A DNA stretch of 35,385 nt from CAZEHS01 sp964649745 (GCA_964649745.1 CAZYQI010000032.1:1-35385), one strand, 5' to 3'. Shown: positions 22,552-31,199, counted from the stretch's first letter. Translations and numbers: made by a program. Notes: a model not told the origin generated them from the sequence alone.

Positions 22552-23736
22552 ATGCCGAATACCATTATGTTTGTTGACGATGAGCAACAAATCCTCAGTG
22601 CTCTTAACCGACTTTTCGAGGAATCGGGTTACCATACAGTATTAATGGCCTCCGGCGAGGAGGCACTGGCGTTCATGGCGCATACGCCGGTGAATCTTGT
22701 GGTGGCGGATATCCGAATGCCGGGTATCAACGGGTTTGATTTCCTTAGACAGGTAAAGGACAAGTATCCTGCAATTATGCGGGTTGCCCTCAGCGGGTAC
22801 ACCGACAGCCGCGCAATTTACAAGGCTCTTGAAGAAAATGTCGCAAAGATGTACATGTTCAAGCCTTGGGACAACCGCGAGCTGCAGAGCACGATTGATA
22901 AGATGTTTCAATTGGAAGAGATCTTCACAGACAAGAAGATTATGGATCTGATCAACAACCTTGATGATATTCCCACCATCCCGAGCCTTTACAGCAAGAT
23001 ACGAACAATGATTCAGGGGGATGAGGATGTTGAGAAAATCGCTACCCTCATAGAAGCGGACCAATCCTCCAGTGCCAAAATTCTCAGAATAGCCAATTCT
23101 GCATTTTATGGCGCAAAAACCGGATCTATCAGCCAGGCCATCATGTATATCGGTCTTGCCAACATAAAGAGCATCCTGCTGTCCAATGCTGTTTTTAATG
23201 TAAAGGGCCCCATGAAGGACCGTATCCGGGAGCTGTGGCATCATGCGGCGCTGACAAATAAGATGACCAACCATCTTTTCTGGAAAATTACCGGACGGAA
23301 AATTCCAAATGTCTTTGCATCGGCGGGATTGTTGCATAATGTGGGCATGGTTGTACTGATGAGTCATTTCCCAGACCTGTGCAAGGATATCCTTGTCACT
23401 GGTTTCGATGGCGTTGAGGCGTCTCCTGAGATAGGCAAAGAAGCCCTGGGGGTAACCCCTGAAGAACTGGGGGGATATCTGCTGAACTGGTGGGAGTTGC
23501 CCCTTCCCATCGTTGAATCGGCCCTATATCACCGGAATCCCATCAATGAAAGGATCATCAACCGCGAAATCGTCTGCATTGTCCATATTGCCTCATGCAA
23601 TGCCTGGAAGCGCATGGGCGAAGCGGCGGCAATCAGCGAGGATTACAAAGCCTGCTGTGAAATGACGGGTACCACTCCTGAAGCCGTTGAAGGCTATTTA
23701 GAGGAGATAACGGATGTAGAGGCCATACTGGATTAA
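22552..23736 (+). CDS. Response regulator with HDOD output domain
   Basis: 394 residues. The receiver domain (1-120) has D9/D10, phosphoacceptor D53 in VADIRMPGINGF and K104 in FKPWDN. This FKPW-type receiver is typical of regulators attached to HD-type outputs. The rest (about 135-340) is an HDOD domain: IPTIPSLYSKI, then SSAKILRIANSAFYG and AGLLHNVGMVVL. HDOD domains resemble HD phosphohydrolases but usually lack catalytic metal ligands and act in signalling. The start at 22552 follows GGAGG seven bases upstream; an earlier ATG at 22450 is rejected because it adds no conserved sequence. The upstream signal is unknown. A bidirectional terminator follows. Confidence 0.92.
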   Translation: MPNTIMFVDDEQQILSALNRLFEESGYHTVLMASGEEALAFMAHTPVNLVVADIRMPGINGFDFLRQVKDKYPAIMRVALSGYTDSRAIYKALEENVAKMYMFKPWDNRELQSTIDKMFQLEEIFTDKKIMDLINNLDDIPTIPSLYSKIRTMIQGDEDVEKIATLIEADQSSSAKILRIANSAFYGAKTGSISQAIMYIGLANIKSILLSNAVFNVKGPMKDRIRELWHHAALTNKMTNHLFWKITGRKIPNVFASAGLLHNVGMVVLMSHFPDLCKDILVTGFDGVEASPEIGKEALGVTPEELGGYLLNWWELPLPIVESALYHRNPINERIINREIVCIVHIASCNAWKRMGEAAAISEDYKACCEMTGTTPEAVEGYLEEITDVEAILD

Positions 23737-23741
23737 ATGTA

Positions 23742-23770
23742 AAAAACCCGACGGAAAATGTCGGGTTTTT
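23742..23770. terminator. Bidirectional terminator between convergent genes
   Basis: AAAAACCCGAC (23742-23752) pairs perfectly with GTCGGGTTTTT (23760-23770). A-run and T-run flanks serve both the plus-strand REC-HDOD gene and the minus-strand operon ending at 23784. Confidence 0.9.
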
Positions 23771-23783
23771 CTTTGTGAGGCAT

Positions 23784-24230
23784 TTAAAAAATACGGATCA
23801 GCAGCAAAAGGCTGAAGAAGGCAGGCAGTGTGAATTCATGAAGTGTAATCCGTTTAAGTATTTGCCGACCACGTTCCGGCAGTACAGTCCAAAGCGTATG
23901 CCATGCCATCATCAGTACAAGCATGGCCCCTGCTGCTCCCAGGGCAGTTAGAACAAGTCCCTGGAGCTGCCCGTAATACTCTGTATTGGCAACCAGGATA
24001 TACTGCGGCTTAAGCGGAGGCAGCAGAAACGCCACACATCCGATACCTACCGACACCACGGTGCCATAGGTTCCCGCGGCGTGTAGAACCATCATAAGCC
24101 CCCGTGAATTCCCGGTGGTCAGCATCTCGCACACCTGATTCACACTCAGTGCAAAGTGGGGAAGAAAGAGATAGGAGGTTCCCGCCGCTGCAAAAATCAG
24201 CGGGGCCAGCCAGGGCCAGATCCGTTTCAT
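23784..24230 (-). CDS. Small integral membrane protein of unknown function
   Basis: 148 residues with four hydrophobic segments: about 5-22, 42-70, 90-110 and 130-146. It has a single Cys in the first loop and another in helix two. I do not recognise the family. Its start lies two bases after the stop of the rhodanese gene on the minus strand, so the two are translationally coupled and form one operon with the VTT gene upstream. The partners suggest a role in sulfur or redox chemistry at the membrane, but nothing in the protein itself proves it. Confidence 0.72.
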   Translation of the reverse strand: MKRIWPWLAPLIFAAAGTSYLFLPHFALSVNQVCEMLTTGNSRGLMMVLHAAGTYGTVVSVGIGCVAFLLPPLKPQYILVANTEYYGQLQGLVLTALGAAGAMLVLMMAWHTLWTVLPERGRQILKRITLHEFTLPAFFSLLLLIRIF

Positions 24231-24232
24231 TG

Positions 24233-25204
24233 CTATTTAACGTAAGGGTTGCCGGCGCCGGCCCACTCGCTGAAGGAAGCATTGTAGTTCTTGGCTTTGG
24301 TGTAACCGCACATACGGAGCTCTTCCGCTGTGAAACCGGATCGGATGCCCACTGTACAGTAGGTTACAATCTCGTCCTCCGGCTTGAGGCCAAGGCCTTC
24401 AAAGATAGCTTTCATATCTGCAATACTCTTCGGTGTGCCATCAACATTGTATAGATCGGAATAAGGAAGCGCGATGGCGCCTTCGATACGGCCCATGGCT
24501 TTCTCGCCCTTATAGTTTTCCCCGTGGTTGGTTTCTCCCTTGAACTCTTCAGGGGAACGGGTATCAACCAGCTTGATGGTTTTCAGGTTTGCTTTTACAT
24601 AATCGGTAGTGGCGATGCGGGAATCATCATAGGAAGCGATGGTGAAGCTGACCGGCGTCGGTGTTACCGCGTCCTTTGAGATTTCATAGCCAGCGGCCTG
24701 CCATGCAGGAATACCGCCGTACAGCATTTTTGAGTTAGTGAGGCCCGCGATACGCAGCATCCAGAGAACGCGTCCTTCCTCGCCAAGCCCCTTGGGATCG
24801 TTGTATACGACGATGTCCTTGGAGCCGTCGATGCCGAATCCGCCCAGCTTCTTACCAAGGTCGTCTTTTCCCAGAACAACGCCCCAGCCAGGCTCCCCTT
24901 GTTTAACGCTCATGTTGGAAAGCATCTGCCAGGTGATGTTCACAGCTCCGGGAATATGGCCAGCGTTGTAGGCTTTGTCGGCGTTGGCGTCAATCACCAC
25001 AACCTTATCCAGGTTTTCCTTCAGCCAGTCCGCTGTTACGTAGTTGGCTTCCATTTCAGGTTCCAGTTTAAGGGCTTCCTTAACGGGCTCTGCCGCTACG
25101 GGCTCTGCGGGTGCAGCAGGAGTTTCGGCCTTTGGCGCACAGCCAATAAGGCTGAAAGCAAGGGCACACGCCAGCACAAGAGCTGTAATTTTTCTAAAAT
25201 TCAT
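24233..25204 (-). CDS. Lipoprotein with two rhodanese domains (sulfurtransferase)
   Basis: 323 residues. A signal peptide ends in SLIGC (C22), so the protein is anchored outside the membrane; an Ala/Pro/Glu linker follows. The first rhodanese domain (about 55-180) has Asn-Asp at the usual catalytic Cys position (VVYNDPKG, N135) and is probably inactive. The second (about 195-320) has the active-site loop TYCTVGIRSG with C283. This is the standard layout of thiosulfate or mercaptopyruvate sulfurtransferases, moved to the cell surface. The start follows AAGGAGG about seven bases upstream on the minus strand. It is between a VTT membrane protein and a small membrane protein in one operon. The sulfur donor and acceptor are unknown. 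Confidence 0.93.
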   Translation of the reverse strand: MNFRKITALVLACALAFSLIGCAPKAETPAAPAEPVAAEPVKEALKLEPEMEANYVTADWLKENLDKVVVIDANADKAYNAGHIPGAVNITWQMLSNMSVKQGEPGWGVVLGKDDLGKKLGGFGIDGSKDIVVYNDPKGLGEEGRVLWMLRIAGLTNSKMLYGGIPAWQAAGYEISKDAVTPTPVSFTIASYDDSRIATTDYVKANLKTIKLVDTRSPEEFKGETNHGENYKGEKAMGRIEGAIALPYSDLYNVDGTPKSIADMKAIFEGLGLKPEDEIVTYCTVGIRSGFTAEELRMCGYTKAKNYNASFSEWAGAGNPYVK

Positions 25205-25261
25205 GGTTAAATCCTCCTTGGAATAATGGGTTTATGTATCAGAACCGCGTGGCGGTAGTGA

Positions 25262-25945
25262 TCAGGCTGCTTTTTTATGCTGTGTCTGCCATTTTTTCAG
25301 CAGGGCAAAAAGAACGCTGAGAGAGAACAGGATTAACAGGCCGGTGACAAAGAGCTTAACCCCTCCGGTGAGCATGCCTCCCACATAGGAATAAACCAGG
25401 GTTGCGGGCAGCTGGCCGATGCCTGTGGCCCAGAAGAAGGACCAAAAATTCATAGAGGTAAGGCCTGCGGCATAGCTGACAATGTCAAAAGAGATGAAGG
25501 GCAGCAGACGGGCAATCAGAACGGCATAGTTGCCATATTGGGCGAAAAACGCGTCCACATGCTCCAGGGCCTGGCGGCTGGTGAGTTTCTCAACGGTGCT
25601 CCGGCCATACCAGCGGGCAATGTAGAAGCAAAGCACAGCGCCGACCATGGCACTGCTCCAGGAGAGGATGGCCCCGTAAATCCAGCCAAACAATCCTGCG
25701 TTGGCAAAGGTGATGAGGAAGGCAGGGAGCGGTGCCGCAACGGATTGAAACACCATCAGCAGGAAGGATGCAATGGGCGCCCAGATGCCGAAGGACAGGA
25801 TGTATGCCTTAACTGCTGACACGTCCAAGGTTTTTAACGCCCCGACGCTGTTGTTCACTGCGTTGCGGAATGGTTCAAAAGCGAAGTACAGCAAGATGAA
25901 AAATGCTGGAACTGCTGCCTTAAGCCAAAAAGATCTGTTTTTCAA
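25262..25945 (-). CDS. TVP38/TMEM64 (VTT) family membrane protein, first copy
   Basis: 227 residues with about five to six membrane segments. The VTT core is visible: the FQSVAAPLPAFLITFANAGLFG segment, then LLPFISFDIVSYAAGLTSM, typical of the TVP38/TMEM64 branch of the DedA superfamily. The start codon is TTG (25943-25945) after GAGGTG on the minus strand. A TGT-TATAAT extended -10 box on the minus strand at 26051-26059 can serve as promoter. The gene for the rhodanese lipoprotein starts 57 bases downstream in the same direction. The family's function is not settled; membrane transport or lipid scrambling has been proposed for relatives. Another VTT gene lies divergently upstream. Confidence 0.87.
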   Translation of the reverse strand: MKNRSFWLKAAVPAFFILLYFAFEPFRNAVNNSVGALKTLDVSAVKAYILSFGIWAPIASFLLMVFQSVAAPLPAFLITFANAGLFGWIYGAILSWSSAMVGAVLCFYIARWYGRSTVEKLTSRQALEHVDAFFAQYGNYAVLIARLLPFISFDIVSYAAGLTSMNFWSFFWATGIGQLPATLVYSYVGGMLTGGVKLFVTGLLILFSLSVLFALLKKWQTQHKKAA

Positions 25946-26050
25946 ATAATCACCTCATTTTCTGAATAAACATACGGATCGTGTCCATATCCCAGCATAA
26001 CAGGAGGAATTCAGGATTGCTAATCAGATCTATGAATAGTGACGGTGACG

Positions 26051-26059
26051 ATTATAACA
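26051..26059 (-). promoter_or_regulatory. Extended -10 promoter of the VTT-rhodanese operon
   Basis: On the minus strand TGT-TATAAT is a perfect extended -10 box with no good -35 box. It lies about 105 bases before the TTG start. Confidence 0.45.
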
Positions 26060-26086
26060 AAACCAAATAGATCATCACTCAGTTGC

Positions 26087-26117
26087 TTGATATAGTGAAG
26101 TGGAGCTGTGATAAAAT
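26087..26117 (+). promoter_or_regulatory. Promoter of the VTT-CCG operon
   Basis: An extended -10 box TGA-TAAAAT (26109-26117) is preceded by TTGATA (26087-26092) at a long 19-bp spacing, about 58 bases before the TTG start at 26175. Confidence 0.5.
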
Positions 26118-26174
26118 CAATACGGATAAACGGGATGGCAGTTTGAACGGTCAAGAAAGGCAAGGTAAGAGGAC

Positions 26175-26888
26175 TTGAGCGAAACAGATAACAGTAAATT
26201 TGATAAGAACCGTTTCTCCAAGTGGTGGATACATGCCGCAGGGGTGGTGCTTCTCGGAGGAATCATTGCCGGAGTCACCCATTCGGGCCTGCTGCAGCAT
26301 GCATCCCCGGAAAAAATCCGCGATCAGGTCCTGGCCTTTGGGCCTTGGGGGCCGGTGATCTATGTGATCCTGTTCACCTTTGTTCCCTTGACACTTTTTC
26401 CGGATGCCGTGCTGGCAATCGCCTCGGGGATGACCTTCGGAATGTACAAGGGATTCCTCCTCACCTGGCTGGGTGCACTTTTAGGCGGTTCCCTGGCATT
26501 TTGGCTGGCGCGGGTTATCGGCCAGGAGGCCAGGGAAAAGCTGCAGAAGCGAATGGGGCATAAACCCCATGAGGTTCCTCATATGAAAGGCTTTCTCAGT
26601 GTGCTGGTGCTCCGATTGGTTCCCCTGGTGCCCTTTGATGTTGTCAGCTATGGCGCCGGGCTCAGCCATGTGCGCTATCGGGATTTTCTATTGGGAACGG
26701 CCATCGGTATCATACCGGGGGTCTGTGTGTATGTTAATCTGGGAGACAAGCTGATTGATTGCGGCTCCACTCACTTCTATTGGGCGGTGGTGCTGTTGGT
26801 TGGGCTGACTGTTGTCTCCGGGATCGGAGTGAAAAAGCTCAGGATCCGTGCACCAAAAGCTGCTGCTTCAAAGGGGGAAGACCGATGA
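26175..26888 (+). CDS. TVP38/TMEM64 (VTT) family membrane protein, second copy
   Basis: 237 residues, about six membrane segments. The family core is seen in FTFVPLTLFPDAVLAIASGMTFG and RLVPLVPFDVVSYGAGLSHV. It is related to, but clearly different from, the copy encoded divergently at 25262-25945. The start is a TTG at 26175 after AAGAGG. The ATG of the CCG protein overlaps its TGA stop, so both are translated together. As for the other copy, substrate and function are unknown. The close pairing with an Fe-S CCG protein here and a sulfurtransferase on the other side is suggestive. Confidence 0.87.
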   Translation: MSETDNSKFDKNRFSKWWIHAAGVVLLGGIIAGVTHSGLLQHASPEKIRDQVLAFGPWGPVIYVILFTFVPLTLFPDAVLAIASGMTFGMYKGFLLTWLGALLGGSLAFWLARVIGQEAREKLQKRMGHKPHEVPHMKGFLSVLVLRLVPLVPFDVVSYGAGLSHVRYRDFLLGTAIGIIPGVCVYVNLGDKLIDCGSTHFYWAVVLLVGLTVVSGIGVKKLRIRAPKAAASKGEDR

Positions 26889-27634
26889 TTGGGAAAAAGG
26901 AAGACTCCTTGGGCAAAATATGGTCGAATGCTGAAAAAAGGTGGTTCCCATGGGGTGCCAGTCGTATTATAAAAGGAAAGCCTGTGTTTTTTCCGGGCTG
27001 CAATCTGGTGAATTTTTTGCCTGATACGGCCCGGAAGACCATTGAAATCGTTCGTAGCTGTGGTGGCGGATGGCTTTATGACTGTTGCGGGAAGCCGCTT
27101 TCCTATTCAAATGATCATGATGGGGTGTCGGCTATAAGCCAACGGATCCACCGCGTTCTCGAAGCGGCTCAGGTACCGGAGCTTATAACGGCCTGCCCGA
27201 ACTGCCTGAATCAGTTCAGAAAGACATCCGCGATACCGGTAAAGGATATCTATACCTATTTAAAGGAAGAGGGTGTTGCCTGCGAATCCATGGGGACAGA
27301 GCTGGCGCTTTTTCAGCCCTGTCCGGATCGCGGCAGAGGAGAGCTCGTGGAGAGCATATCGGGGTGGACGGGGGCGAATGTTGTCCCTCAGGAAGGGCTT
27401 CCGTGCTGCGGCCTTGCCATAAGGAATCAGGAGAGAGCCCGGGAGGCCGTTGAGACGATCCGAAGCACCGGAGGGCGGCTTTCCACATGCTGTGCCAGCT
27501 GCACCGGACATCTTAGCCGAAACGGGGTGTCTCTGGAAGCCCATGTGCTCTCCGCAGGGCTTGGGGTGGTGGAAAGCCCTGCAAAAGGCGCGGCGCTGGT
27601 CCTGAACCGTATGCGCCCTCTGTTCTGGAAATGA
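26885..27634 (+). CDS. HdrB-like protein with two CCG (Fe-S) domains
   Basis: 249 residues, soluble. Two CCG modules are visible: C39, C67-C68 and C104-x-x-C107, then C146, C174-C175 and C203-x-x-C206. This matches the cysteine-rich domain of heterodisulfide reductase subunit B and related enzymes such as GlpC and LutA, which bind unusual Fe-S clusters and work on disulfides or in electron transfer. The start is the ATG at 26885 overlapping the VTT stop (ATGA); the longer frame from 26759 runs inside the VTT gene and is rejected. No HdrA or HdrC partner is adjacent, so it may work with the VTT membrane protein instead. A REP-like inverted repeat follows the stop. Confidence 0.85.
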   Translation: MIGKKEDSLGKIWSNAEKRWFPWGASRIIKGKPVFFPGCNLVNFLPDTARKTIEIVRSCGGGWLYDCCGKPLSYSNDHDGVSAISQRIHRVLEAAQVPELITACPNCLNQFRKTSAIPVKDIYTYLKEEGVACESMGTELALFQPCPDRGRGELVESISGWTGANVVPQEGLPCCGLAIRNQERAREAVETIRSTGGRLSTCCASCTGHLSRNGVSLEAHVLSAGLGVVESPAKGAALVLNRMRPLFWK

Positions 27635-27649
27635 ATTGCATGAAAGCAA

Positions 27650-27772
27650 TTAAAGGGAGCGATTGCCACGTTGCTTGCTCTCCAAATGATATGCACACCT
27701 TGAAAGCACACGGGTGTTAAGTCTGTCATTGGGAGCGTAGCGCGGCAATCTCTCCTTTTATTTATGGCTTAC
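27650..27772. repeat. REP/BIME-like imperfect inverted repeat
   Basis: Two arms of about 43 bases (27650-27692 and 27728-27772) form an imperfect inverted repeat with a GGGAG-GATTGCC core; the right arm reads GGGAGCGTAGCGCGGCAATC. It resembles dispersed intergenic palindromes found in many bacterial genomes. It directly follows the CCG-protein gene and could also act as its transcription end. Confidence 0.5.
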
Positions 27773-27850
27773 TTACTTTTTCAGCCGTCTATCTGAGCCA
27801 ATGCCGTTCAGGGGTAAAAAAAGTTTGATACGGACGCCGATGGGTATTTA

Positions 27851-27859
27851 TGGTACAGT
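27851..27859 (+). promoter_or_regulatory. Possible extended -10 promoter of the solute-binding gene
   Basis: TGG-TACAGT at 27851-27859 looks like an extended -10 box. A TTGATA at 27825-27830 is 23 bp upstream, too far for a normal -35 pair. Confidence 0.35.
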
Positions 27860-27967
27860 GAGAAAAAGAGATCGAGGGTTCCCGGTGAGGATCGGGGGCC
27901 TTCCTGAGTATTTTGTACAGAGATGTTCGGTGGACGGGCATCACGATGCTGGAGGGTGGTGTGTACG

Positions 27968-29098
27968 ATGAAAAAATGGCAGAGCTGGATACTTGCTGCA
28001 ATCGCTATCTTCGTAGTGTTCCTGTCCGGATGTGGTCCCAAAGAGCCGATTCGGATCGGCTTCGCCGGGGGATTTACGGGAAACAACTCTTCTGTTGCCA
28101 TTTCAGGTCGGGATGCGATACAAATGGCCATTCAGGAGGTGAACCGAAAGGGGGGCCTGCTGGGCCGCCAGGTGGAGCTGGTGAGTAAGGATGATAAAAG
28201 TGATCCCGAACAGACCAAGGCTGTGGATGCCGAATTCATCAAGGAGAAGGTTCCGGTGGTGATAGGCCATCTCATGAGCGGCGTAGCACCCGCCATGATG
28301 GAGGCCATAAAGGGGCAGGATATCCTGATGGTAAGCCCCACCATCAGTGCGGCGTCTGTAAGCGGGCTGGATGACAATTTTATGCGTACGATCCTTACAA
28401 ACTCCGATCAGGGATCATATCTGGCATCCTATATACGGGAAAAAGCTCACAAGAGTCGAATGATGATTCTCTACAGTAACACCAATAAAACCTTTGTGGA
28501 CGGAATGAAGCAGGCTGTCGGAGATACCTTCAAATCAATGGGCGGGACGGTGGTCCATGAAGCAAGGATAGATGAGAAGGACACCAAGGGAATGGAGGCG
28601 GCCATTGCAGAGGGCGTGCGGCAGCAGGCGGATTCTGTGGTGCTGATTATGAATGCCGGTGATGTCGCCATGTTTTCTCAACTGTTGTTGAAGGATGGTG
28701 GTAACTTTTCCGTGTATTCCGGCACATGGGGAATGACAGCCGATGTGATACGCATGGGTGGAAAAGCGGTGGAGGGAATCATATTTCCGGCACAGTTCGA
28801 TCCGAGCAGCACCAATGCGTCTTATCAGAAATTTTCAAAGGAATATCAGACCCTTTACGGGCAGATTCCCGATTTGGGCGCTGTTTATTCCTATGATTCC
28901 GCCCAGGTGATCTTTAAAGCCATCCGTCTTGCCGGAAGTACGGAACCGGAGAAAATCAAAGAGGCAATCATCAAACAGAGAACCTTTAAAGGTCTTCAGC
29001 AAGATTTCGTTATCAATGCCACCGGAGACGTGGTATGCCCACACTTCACCATTGTTGTGAAGGATGGCCGGTTTGTGAATATTGACAGTGCTCAATGA
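27968..29098 (+). CDS. Periplasmic-binding-type lipoprotein, LivK/Peripla_BP_6 family
   Basis: 376 residues. A signal peptide ends with FLSGC (C22), so the protein is anchored at the cell surface. The mature part has the two-lobed type I solute-binding fold of branched-chain amino acid, urea and amide receptors: IRIGFAGGFTGNNSSVAISGRDAIQMAIQEVN, then PVVIGHLMSGVAPAM and GAVYSYDSAQVIFKAI. No permease or ATPase gene is nearby. Instead a Cache-domain histidine kinase starts at the next position, so the receptor probably senses a small ligand and signals to the kinase rather than feeding a transporter. The ATG at 27968 is chosen because it gives a proper signal peptide; GGAGG lies 12 bases upstream, a long spacing. 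Confidence 0.9.
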   Translation: MKKWQSWILAAIAIFVVFLSGCGPKEPIRIGFAGGFTGNNSSVAISGRDAIQMAIQEVNRKGGLLGRQVELVSKDDKSDPEQTKAVDAEFIKEKVPVVIGHLMSGVAPAMMEAIKGQDILMVSPTISAASVSGLDDNFMRTILTNSDQGSYLASYIREKAHKSRMMILYSNTNKTFVDGMKQAVGDTFKSMGGTVVHEARIDEKDTKGMEAAIAEGVRQQADSVVLIMNAGDVAMFSQLLLKDGGNFSVYSGTWGMTADVIRMGGKAVEGIIFPAQFDPSSTNASYQKFSKEYQTLYGQIPDLGAVYSYDSAQVIFKAIRLAGSTEPEKIKEAIIKQRTFKGLQQDFVINATGDVVCPHFTIVVKDGRFVNIDSAQ

Positions 29099-29118
29099 GG
29101 CAGATCCCAGGAGTTTTT

Positions 29119-31059
29119 ATGGCAAAGCGCAGAATCCCTTTTCGTTTCAAGACGGCACTGATTACAGTGATCCTGATGGCTCTGGTTCTCCATATTGGGA
29201 TAACCGACATCATGAGCGCCAGAGAATTGAATAAAAAAATCACCGCCAGCGTAGACAGCGACAATGAACTTATTGCCGAAGCCTTGTCCGACAAGATTGC
29301 AGAAATGCTCAAGCGGCCGGTTGAAGAATTGACGGTTATTGCCCTAAGCATCGTGAACATGGGCAATCCCGAGGACGGATTTGATGAAGGCTTACGAATA
29401 ACAGGCCATATGCGCAGTTTCGACCGCATCCTATTGGTCAACAGCGAAAGAAAGGTGTCAAAGGTATGGCCTTTTGATGCTTACATGTTCGGGATGGATC
29501 AGAGTGGAACCGGATATGCAGAAATCATTAAAGAAAACCCGGCATCCTTCTGGTCCGGAACCTATATCAACTATACAACCGGGCAGACGGCAGTTGATCT
29601 TGTTATGCCGGTTAAATCAGGTTATCTGGTGGGCACCATCTACCTTGAAGGGCTTAACGATGTGATATCAAGCCTGAAGGTTAAGCCGGATACCATTGTT
29701 GCACTGGCAGACAGCAACGGAACCTATCTGGCCCATACAGATATTGAACGGGTTCGGCAGAGGGGCAAGGACCCATACTTAATGCATACGGCCCTGATGG
29801 GAACCTTGAAAAAAGGCACGGATTTCAATCTTGACGGAAGCATGGTCAGGCCCTTCGTAAAAGAAGTTGAAGAATATGGATGGCGGGTGGTTGTCTATTA
29901 TCCCACCTCTGTTTATCAAAGACCGGTATGGGAGCTTCTTGCCCGAATGCTGGCCATACAGGTGGGCAGTCTTTTAGCGGTGTTGATGATCCTTATAGTA
30001 GGTGGCAATTACTTCAACAGCATGATTGAGAAAATGGTTGGATTCACCCAAAGCATAGCGGCAGGTGATTATCGGATCGAGAGCCCCCGGGTGTATTTCA
30101 GTGAGTTCGGGGATATGATTAGCCGCTTCAAGGTTATGGCCGAAGGAATCGAAGCCAGAGAAGCGGAAATCACCGAAAAAAGTCAAGAGATCCAGCAGCT
30201 TAACGGGCAATTGGAAACCCGAATCAATGAGCGTACTGCGGATCTGGAGCAGGCAAACCAAAACCTTACCCACACGATGCAGATCCTGGTGGCGACCCAG
30301 GAGCAACTGGTGCAGCAGGAAAAACTTACAGCCCTGGGGAGCCTGGTAGAGGGGATTGCCCACGAGGTGAATACGCCCATCGGGATTGGAATCACAACAT
30401 CCACTTTCCTTGAGAAGGAAATTCGGGGGGCCATACAGCAAAATAATGATGGACGGCTATCACAAGAAGCCCTTGGAGATTTCTTTGAAACGTTGCAGGA
30501 ATCCTCCAGGATACTCAGTGAGAGCTTAAAGAATGCCGGTGGATTAATTGAGAACTTCAAGCACATTACAGTAGGGCAAAAATCCTCTGATATGGTGTTG
30601 TCCCCCATGAATGACATCATTGGTGCCGTGCTGGTTGAATCGGGTCTTAAGCTGTCGGGAATTTCCCTCGTCGTCCGGGTTGAGCCGGAACACCTTCAGA
30701 TAAGATGTTTTCCAGAGGATATTGTACTGATTCTTTTCAATCTGTTGAAGAATGCCATCATTCATGGTCTTGAAGGACGCCGTGATGGGGTCATTGAGAT
30801 TTTCATACGGCAAAATACGAACGCTGTTGAAATGGAAGTAAGGGATAACGGTGTTGGAATATCTGGAGAGAATATAAAACGAATATTCGACCCATTCTTC
30901 ACAACCCGGAGAGGGAGTTCCGGCAACAGCGGCAGTGGGCTTGGACTGAACATCCTGTATAACCTGATCACTAAGCGCTATAATGGGGTAATTGAATGTA
31001 AAAGCACCCTCAATGAGGGAACCGTTTTTTATGTAAGCCTTCCGGATTGTGTGTCTTGA
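29119..31059 (+). CDS. Cache-domain sensor histidine kinase
   Basis: 646 residues. A first membrane segment (about 12-30) is followed by an extracellular double-Cache domain (about 35-280), a second membrane segment (about 285-310), HAMP, a coiled coil (about 345-395), HisKA with H415 in EGIAHEVNTP, and HATPase_c with NLLKNAIIHG, DNGVGIS and GSGLGLNI. The catalytic motifs are intact. The ATG at 29119 follows AGGAG seven bases upstream; an earlier ATG at 29095, which overlaps the solute-binding gene's stop (ATGA), lacks a ribosome site. Kinase and lipoprotein form one transcript. No cognate response regulator is adjacent; the REC-HDOD protein at 22552 is the closest receiver. A strong hairpin follows. 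Confidence 0.92.
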   Translation: MAKRRIPFRFKTALITVILMALVLHIGITDIMSARELNKKITASVDSDNELIAEALSDKIAEMLKRPVEELTVIALSIVNMGNPEDGFDEGLRITGHMRSFDRILLVNSERKVSKVWPFDAYMFGMDQSGTGYAEIIKENPASFWSGTYINYTTGQTAVDLVMPVKSGYLVGTIYLEGLNDVISSLKVKPDTIVALADSNGTYLAHTDIERVRQRGKDPYLMHTALMGTLKKGTDFNLDGSMVRPFVKEVEEYGWRVVVYYPTSVYQRPVWELLARMLAIQVGSLLAVLMILIVGGNYFNSMIEKMVGFTQSIAAGDYRIESPRVYFSEFGDMISRFKVMAEGIEAREAEITEKSQEIQQLNGQLETRINERTADLEQANQNLTHTMQILVATQEQLVQQEKLTALGSLVEGIAHEVNTPIGIGITTSTFLEKEIRGAIQQNNDGRLSQEALGDFFETLQESSRILSESLKNAGGLIENFKHITVGQKSSDMVLSPMNDIIGAVLVESGLKLSGISLVVRVEPEHLQIRCFPEDIVLILFNLLKNAIIHGLEGRRDGVIEIFIRQNTNAVEMEVRDNGVGISGENIKRIFDPFFTTRRGSSGNSGSGLGLNILYNLITKRYNGVIECKSTLNEGTVFYVSLPDCVS

Positions 31060-31083
31060 TAAATAGTTCAACGATGTACCTTT

Positions 31084-31132
31084 GACGGTGTCCGTATAAA
31101 CAATCTACATACGGACATCGTCTTAAATTTTT
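31084..31132 (+). terminator. Terminator of the lipoprotein-kinase operon
   Basis: A 14-bp stem (31084-31097 with 31109-31122, one G-U pair) is followed by TTAAATTTTT. Confidence 0.78.
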
Positions 31133-31199
31133 GCCGGCTAAAAATGCAGACCCATGTGAATGAATGGTTTTGGAATTATGAGAATCTTAAGAAGATTTA

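Noticed and set aside
26759..26884. 42-residue N-terminal extension of the HdrB-like protein
   Set aside because: It lies within the VTT gene in another frame and is not followed by family-like sequence until residue 43; the ATGA overlap at 26885 is the natural start.
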